Positions 57,817 through 64,000 of a DNA stretch of 64,000 nt are shown here, in pieces. Source of the DNA: Panagrolaimus kolymaensis (lineage: Eukaryota > Nematoda > Chromadorea > Rhabditida > Panagrolaimidae); contig JAJQJQ010000012.1 in NCBI GenBank assembly GCA_028622995.1, forward strand, positions 4,526,001 through 4,590,000, in the 5' to 3' direction. Below the pieces are notes generated by a model, which did not search any database, was not told the origin of the DNA, and was given only the letters and a program-made list of their open reading frames with translations. The position numbers and the translations under genes were made by a program. Within the stretch, counting starts at the first letter, position 1, and every line of letters starts with the position of its first letter.

Positions 57817-59107
57817 TTATGGTTGACGATAGGCGGATGGAAAAAGACCTTGAGTTGGAACATTAACACCACCTTTAGCGCTTGAAGCAGCGCGATAATA
57901 AGAGCTTTGAGGATGTTGACCATTTTGGCGATGAAGACTTTGAAAGAAAGAATGTTGAGGATCAAGCAAGCCAACATGTTGTCGAAATTGTTGATCAAAA
58001 AGTGCAGGAAAAGGTTTATTCATTTTTGGAACAGCTGCTTGATGTTGACCCGATAAGCCATGAGAAGATTGAGCGATAACATGGACAGGATTTTGTTGGT
58101 TCAAATGAGCAGGAAAAGGTTGTGCCATAACTCGAGAAGTTTGATTGAAAAGAGCATGAAAAGGTTCAGCGTCTTTTGGTGCAACAACATCAGGAGATTG
58201 AATGATTTGGACATTCTTTTTAAGAGCCATATCAACATCCATCGGTGGAAAATGAGCAGTTGAAGGAGACGTTGTACCATCAGTGCCACCCATAGTTTCA
58301 ACATCATTCAGCGAATCATCATTTGGAATAGGAATTGACGCAAGATCCAATTCTTCACAAAGCTCATCTTCCTTTTGCATGGTTGGCGAACTTTTAGAAG
58401 TGGCTTTGGATTTTAACTTGATACGAGCTCCACTGGCACTTTTCTGTTCTTTTGCTTTTTCATTTCTTGCTTTTATTTTGTAATAAGCAGCTGATCCAAT
58501 TGAAACATTAAAATGTCGAGCAGTTTGAAGAATCGTATGATTCTCAGTATATACCATAATTTGAGAAATCACAGCGGCATCTAAACTAGGTTTTCGACCA
58601 CGACGTGGAGCAGGTTCAAGTTGACTTTCATTTGACATTGTTTTCGTACCACTTTGTTTAGGCGCAGAAGATGTTTGATTTTGAGCTGGAGTTGTTGTGG
58701 AAAACGCTGGCACATGTTGAGAAGATAACAACGTTGGAGGCTAAAATTAAAGATAAAATTATTACGGAAACTAAAGGTTGATAAACAAGCATGATACTTA
58801 CTTCTATGACTGATAGTGGCGTTATCGGACCAAAAGATGCCAAAGTATTATTAAAAGATAACGATGGACACACAGAACTTGATTGAGATGAATTTGATGA
58901 AGGACGTTTTGAGCACATCGAACAAGAACATGCTTCGATAATATTTGACTTGGCAAGAAGATCAAATTTGTGACCAACATATTTCTTAGTTTCAATCAAA
59001 AGATCATACAGCTCATCCAGAGTAACAGGTTTTCGAGGTTGACCACTTTGACCATTGCTTCCAGGAATCAACGCAGGACGATTTGAAGGTGTTGTAGAAC
59101 TTTCCAT
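57817..59107 (-). CDS. AT-hook and helix-turn-helix DNA-binding protein
   Basis: Exons 59107-58802 and 58740-57817 give 409 residues. The N-terminal region has a helix TLDELYDLLIETKKYVGHKF and a CSCSMCSK cysteine cluster. The middle has an AT-hook-like RRGRKPSLD followed at once by AAVISQIMVYTENHTILQTA then RHFNVSIGSAAYYKIKAR, which fits a helix-turn-helix of the homeodomain-like/psq type. Downstream is a basic patch (ARIKLKSKATSK) and a long Q/P/H-rich tail. A nuclear transcription factor is the natural inference. I cannot assign an orthologue. The start ATG is the first in frame and the single intron is phase 0. Confidence 0.75.
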
Positions 59108-59689
59108 AACAAGAAATCTAAAAAATATGTTGTGTTAAAAGAATCAAAACTATTATTCACGACGTTTTTTCGTTGTTGAAAATTTAAAAGGTTTAAATAT
59201 GGTAAGGATCAAAAACTAGCAACATAGAACGCGTAAAAAACATGCAATGAAAGCCGAAATAAAAAAATTCTAAAAAAGCTGAGAACTCTGTAAAAAAACA
59301 AAAATCGCAAATTTCCAAGTTTCAAAAAGTAATTGAATGCTAAATACCGTAGAGTTCGTTTTTCGTTTAGAGAAATAGCGGGAAACTTTACATTTTCAAA
59401 AAAGTTTTAAAAATTTAATAATATTCTATTGTAATATCGAATGTTCTATTAGAATCACATTTTGTTGATACATTTTCTCAAACATGCCTGTTAGCTAATT
59501 TTTCTCCCCATAAACCCTCATTTCAAAATTTTTTTTGAGCAAATACAAGTTCTCCCGCAAACTCATGAACCTTAATACTTTCATGGGGTTTTTTATTATT
59601 ATTAATTTGACAATTTTTTGATCAATATCCAGTTTCGACAAAAGTTTAAAACTTGTACATAAGAAATCTTTCATGCTATCACCAACCTT
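59108..59689. other. Intergenic, nothing recognised
   Basis: Upstream region of the HTH gene. No exon able to complete the truncated copy at 59690 is seen. Confidence 0.5.
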
Positions 59690-60226
59690 TTGATTACTCA
59701 TATTGTTACACCCGGAGGCTTGAATAATAGTGCCACAGGAAATTTGGTGCTTGCCAATAATGCATTTGAAATTGATCCAAATTATTATTTTGATTGTTCA
59801 GGAAAAATGGGTGAAACTTGCACAGTTTTGGTTGCATTTGATACAAGAAATGACTTTATCATTGATATGTATATGATGACTGTTGACGATTCGAACTACA
59901 TGCATGGAGCTACAATAGCAAGTAAAATAACTCAGCGCAATGGAATGCTTTTAAAAAATCAAAATCAACTTTTTACTCCCGATGATCCTTGTTATGTTGA
60001 AATGGCACCATATATTCGTGTCGGTCGAGCACAAAATTCTTTATGTTGCACAAAGTTTCAACAACAACCGACTAAACAGAATCCTTCTCGTAAAATGAAC
60101 CTCCAAAAACCCGAACTTCGACAACAAATTAGAAACAGCAATGGAGAATGGAAAACTTTTGGAAAAGACCAGCATCCATTACCATTACGAAAACAAAACA
60201 AACAAATTTTTAACAACAATCTTTAA
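59690..60226 (+). pseudogene. 5'-truncated copy of the adjacent secreted two-domain protein
   Basis: The open frame is homologous to the second domain of the gene at 60906-62274: HIVTPGGLNNSATGN against YLVISGGMNVTVNDY, MHGATIASKITQRNGMLLKN against TYGTTIAGKVLQRNGVLVRH, DDPCYVEMAPYIR against TDPCWVRTFPSS, and NSLCCTKFQQQ against NSFCCTKFSQQ. It has no signal peptide, no ATG at its start (it opens at a TTG) and no upstream acceptor, so the 5' half of the gene is gone. The remaining 178 codons are undamaged, so the loss is recent or an unseen upstream exon exists. Confidence 0.6.
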
Positions 60227-60905
60227 TTTAAAAAGGAAATTAAATTTTTGAATTTATTTGCAATTAAAAATATTCGTTTTATTTTACACAAAAAAATCAA
60301 TTTTAAAATTTATAAATTTTTGTTTTGATTAAAAAATAACCTTTATGTTTTTTATTGTTTTTGCAACAAATTAATACACTTCCTTCAAAACTGTCCTTTA
60401 AAACATTATTTCTGCCAAAAAAAAGTGATAAAATAAAGATGGGATTAGTCTGACAACAACTCCACCCATTAGCCAAATCATTAACCTAACATTGATAAAA
60501 AGCAAAATAGCTTCTTAAACTTTTAGCAGTAAGATGGTTCTAAAAATTGTATGCTCTGATTATTGTAAAATAAAATACTCTTAAAAAATATTATTGCAAT
60601 TTTTTGACTAAAAGAAACTACGGTCATCGCCCATTTTTTTCGTTTTTTCCTTCATTAAAAATATTAATTTTTTTAGATCTTTCAAATGTTTTATATAAAA
60701 TTTCGACAAATTTGGTTCGCTAAAATTAAAACGTAAAAAATAGTTGCAAACGCTTGAAAGCCTTTTTTCCTTTTTTGCATTATGGAATTACCATGACGTG
60801 ATTATCTATTTATCTTATCATTTCTTCCAACAATATTTTCAGAGGCCATAAAAGCAATTAAACTTTCCAATAGTTTTTGACATTTATTTTAGTTGGCTTC
60901 CAATT
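60227..60905. other. Intergenic, nothing recognised
   Basis: AT-rich. CCATAAAAGC about 55 bp before the next ATG may serve as its TATA element. Confidence 0.5.
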
Positions 60906-62274
60906 ATGTTGACCAACAACACCACTCCCATTATTCTTTTCTTCTCTCTCATTTTTGCTTTTGCCATCAATAATTGCCATGGAGCTCAAGCACCCGTATG
61001 CACAGGAGTTCATTTCACTATGAATGTATCTCGACAAGTTGATAATGTAGCTGTATTTATTTATTCTGCGGATATATCCCTTTCCATCGCAGATAATATT
61101 CATACAATTATTACATTGGATAATCATACATCATGGTCATTGGATAGCAGCCAATATTATCAATTTGAACCTGCTCAATATTGGGACATCGAACAAGGAA
61201 TGGTTCAATGTCCAACTTTAAATGGAACATGCAATTTAACAGCTTTTGATAGCGCTGGATGGTATGAAATTCCTCTTTCATTACTCAATCAAACCTTATT
61301 CCCTGCATTTACGGATTTTCTTGTTTTTGATCAAGGAAGCGTTTTCTTTGATGATGGAACTTTATTTGATCCAAATGGCTATAATTGTGCTGGTTCAGAA
61401 GAAATTGGTAAGTGCTTTCAAAAAACTGTTAAAAATTTTAATGGTTTTTACAAAAAAATTAAACCAAGAATTTTGTTTTAATTCGCTGTTAAACTTTCTG
61501 GCGGCTACTCTAATTTTTTATTTAATTTTTTAGTTATTGTTGGTCCAGCTTATAACACTAATTTTAATTATTGCTGCAACCATTACGAATATGTTAATAT
61601 TCCTGATAGTAATCCAAGAAAGTTTTTTACATTTTAGAACTTATATTTCTTGAATGCTTCATTCGAAAATAATTCCCTATTTTTTAGACCCTTGTGTTGA
61701 ATTTGATGGAAATACAACATTTTATGATAAATCAAGCAATGCAATCAGCTCTTTTTCTGCTAAATACCTCGTGATTTCTGGTGGAATGAATGTTACCGTT
61801 AATGACTATTCCATGCCAGCTGGAAGTTATTATGATTTCATTCCAAATTATGGATTTGATGGTTGTTACGGTTCTTCAACTCCAACCTGCAACTTTTTAC
61901 TTGAAATTAATCCAGGTTTTGATTATCAATTTGATATGTTTTTAAGCATTTATGATGAAACTCAAACATATGGCACAACAATTGCTGGAAAAGTTTTGCA
62001 GCGTAATGGCGTGCTTGTTCGACACAGAGATGAAGCATATACTCCAACTGATCCATGCTGGGTACGAACATTTCCATCAAGCAGTGATGGAGGACGTGCA
62101 GTGAATTCATTTTGTTGCACAAAATTTTCACAACAAAGTGAAATTCAAAAAACTATTCGAGAACCATTATTTCCAAAAATACAACATTTTGGAGTTCAAA
62201 AAGAACGCTTACGAAAAGTTAATCGTGGAACAAAAAAAGTTGTGAAAAGACGAATTATTCATAATCGATTTTGA
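60906..62274 (+). CDS. Secreted protein with two related Cys domains, unknown function
   Basis: Exons 60906-61407, 61534-61608 and 61688-62274 join in frame to 387 residues. A signal peptide (TPIILFFSLIFAFAINNCHG) precedes two domains of similar plan. Domain 1 ends with GSVFFDDGTLFDPNGYNC and a CC pair (FNYCCNHYEY). Domain 2 repeats this as GVLVRHRDEAYTPTDPCW and NSFCCTKF, and both have a mid-domain hydrophobic strand pattern. The C-terminal 45 residues are basic (RKVNRGTKKVVKRR). I do not recognise the fold; the beta-rich pattern suggests a carbohydrate- or matrix-binding domain. A truncated relative of domain 2 sits just upstream at 59690-60226, showing local duplication. Confidence 0.78.
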
Positions 62275-63034
62275 GAGAGAACTATGTTGAACAAAAAAAA
62301 TTGTAAAAAATGAATAAAAGTGTTAAAAAAAATCGCTAAAAAACCCATAAAAAGGCAGTTTCTAAATTGTCTGGAAGCAAAAAATTAAAAAATTAAAAGA
62401 TTATAAAATTTTGCTCTAATATTTCCTATTCCTTTTTTCTAATTAGAAGTTCTCCATTAAACTATTTTGAAGAGAGGAGAGAGAGAAAAAAAAATTTGAA
62501 AAATATTTTTAAACATAGTAAACATTGGTCATCGTTTCCAAACTCAATGAGGATAGCATTCTTGTAACAAATGTTGTGCAAAGTATCACAAACTAACTCA
62601 TCCACTTAAATTTGCGCAAAATGATTTGGTTATTGCTACCTTCTTTTTCTCTTCCTTTCGTTAAGCAATTTCGTGCAAACAAGGACTAGCTTAAACTTAA
62701 AGAAAGAAAAATCTTATTAACCTTTGTTTGTAAAACAGCAACGATGATAAGTCTGAGCTATTGCTGATTCAACCTCTACTAGTTTTTTGTTGAATAAACG
62801 CTTCAAAAAATTCCATTTCATTAACGTTTGTGCTATCATTATTCCCACACATTGCTAATTTAATTTTATTTGTTTTCTGGAGTTTTTTTGTTGTTGTTGA
62901 AAGACAAATATTGCGTTGGAGGCGATAGCGGCCTGAGAAAAAAGTAGTCAACTTTTATTTCAACATCAAATAATTTTTTTTTCATATATTTGTTTGAGCG
63001 CCATTTCCATAAAATTATATTTTAAGTTAAATGC
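62275..63034. other. Intergenic, nothing recognised
   Basis: AT-rich. Contains GAGAGGAGAGAGAG near 62473-62486, a possible GAGA-type element, and the upstream region of the innexin gene. Confidence 0.5.
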
Positions 63035-63052
63035 TTGATTCAAAAAATAAGA

Positions 63053-64000
63053 ATGAATTTATTAGAATCAGGCTTCAAACAGATAAAACCACGAGACGAC
63101 GACACATTATTCGATCGAGTAAATTATTATTATTCCACGATTATTATTATTATTGCTGCATTAACTTTAACTGCAAAACAATATGTTGGTCAACCATTGG
63201 AATGTTTTGTGCCAAGAGAAGTTAGTATATTTCTTGTTATATTTTTTTGAAACTGCTGTAAAATTGTATATTTTAGTTTTCAGATGCTTGGGAACAATAC
63301 GCAGAAAATTATTGCTTTGTTTATAATACATATTGGGTTCAACCTCACGAAGATATACCAGAAAATTTAGGAGAAAGGTAACAAAAAAATATTTAACCAC
63401 AGGCTAAAACCCTTACCAAAAAATTTGCTGCAAAAATTTTCGAAAGACTCTTACCTAATTCCTCAACTTTTTTTTCATAAACTTTTTTCCATTATGACGT
63501 TTGCTATATTTTTTCAGGGAAGGAAAACAATTAGTTTATTATCAATGGGTTCCATTTTTAATGATCCTTGAAGCTGGATTTTTTTATTTACCTGTAATAT
63601 TTTGGGGTCAACTGAATACTAAATCGGGTTTAAATATTTCAAATATGGTTAAAATAGTTCAAAAAGCTGATTCAACAGAAAATGCAGAACGTGAAAAAGC
63701 TGTTGAAGCAATATGTAAATATATTGAAGATAGTGTAAAATTGCAAAAAGTGAGAAGAGAAGGTTCTTCATACACTGATAAACATCTAACCATGGGTTTG
63801 CTTCATGGAAGTTATTTAGCAAAGTAGGGAGCTTAAAATAAATGCAAGAGTTGTTAAAAATAAAAAAAAATTTTAGTGTATATATTTTAACTAAGCTTTT
63901 ATATCTTTTTAACGTTATTGGACAATTTGTTATGATGAATCAATTTTTGGGACAAAATAATTATTTATGGGGAGCAAATATTTTATATGATATTCGAACT
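63053..64000 (+). CDS. Innexin gap-junction protein (partial, runs off the right edge)
   Basis: Four exons are visible: 63053-63220, 63277-63377, 63518-63823 and 63877 to the window end; an in-frame ATG at 63035 is an alternative start. The text has the innexin hallmarks: [20 protein letters not shown] (first membrane segment), the [11 protein letters not shown] motif (innexin YxxPxxxW-like region), [19 protein letters not shown] (extracellular loop 1 with one of its cysteines), [20 protein letters not shown] (YYQWV signature, second segment) and [20 protein letters not shown] (third). The first-loop cysteine pair and the rest of the protein are needed to judge channel competence. Innexins form invertebrate gap junctions and hemichannels. 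The last exon is cut by the window at ILYDIRT. Confidence 0.93.

Noticed and set aside
62769..62951. Minus-strand 60-codon frame upstream of the innexin
   Set aside because: No ATG. The acceptor-like TTTTTTCTCAG leads into a different frame that ends after about 30 codons.
1..64000. tRNA, rRNA or CRISPR features
   Set aside because: No cloverleaf with T-loop GGTTCRA-type sequence, no rRNA-like block and no spacer-repeat array was recognised. The two tandem arrays lack unique spacers.

Overview
The window looks like nuclear DNA of a small-genome nematode, most likely a tylenchine/panagrolaimid relative. This placement is inferred from gene content and no search was run. The base composition is very AT-rich with long T/A runs. 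Genes are compact with short introns (GTAAG...TTTTAG). It carries nematode families (Clc-like tetraspan, innexin, small glycine/tyrosine-rich secreted peptide, small metallothionein, F-box-like proteins, divergent Hsp70-like proteins) beside conserved eukaryotic genes.

Layout. 1-5.4 kb: the first exon of a minus-strand gene leaving the left edge, a long empty AT-rich stretch, then a Clc-like membrane protein (+). 5.6-7.8 kb (-): a divergent ADP/ATP carrier and a secreted glycine-rich peptide. 8.4-12.7 kb (-): an acidic S/E-rich protein, a decayed copy of its 3' end, and a very divergent Hsp70-like protein. 14.3-20.0 kb (+): a secreted Q/G/P/Y-rich protein, a tiny metallothionein and a MAD1 checkpoint protein. 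20.3-22.0 kb: a minisatellite, a gene fragment and a secreted Cys protein (-). 22.6-25.0 kb: ETF beta (+) and cysteine dioxygenase (-). 25-28.7 kb: no clear gene. 28.7-33.6 kb: an F-box-like gene (+), a METTL26-like pseudogene (-) split by a solo LTR, and a HAT-repeat protein (-). 34.9-39.3 kb (+): ribosomal protein P0 and inducible cytosolic Hsp70. 39.4-47.0 kb: a 7.7 kb T-rich desert. 47.0-50.1 kb (+): a CCDC85-family coiled-coil protein with two alternative first exons. 51.0-53.9 kb: an unknown small protein (+) and Pelota (-, with a one-base frameshift). 54.6-55.1 kb: a second minisatellite. 55.7-59.1 kb (-): a secreted Cys-rich glycoprotein, a small unknown protein and an AT-hook/HTH DNA-binding protein. 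59.7-62.3 kb (+): a truncated and a full copy of a secreted two-domain protein. 63.0-64.0 kb (+): an innexin running off the right edge.

These are independent housekeeping, stress-response and secreted-protein genes, not an operon or pathway cluster. The most informative items are the METTL26-like pseudogene whose reading frame is restored by removing one solo LTR plus one 4-bp target duplication, the permuted-looking Hsp70 relative, the six-cysteine metallothionein, the carrier lacking the RRRMMM signature, the alternative first exons of CCDC85, and several one-base or start-codon defects that may be real or assembly errors. Splice sites were read by eye.
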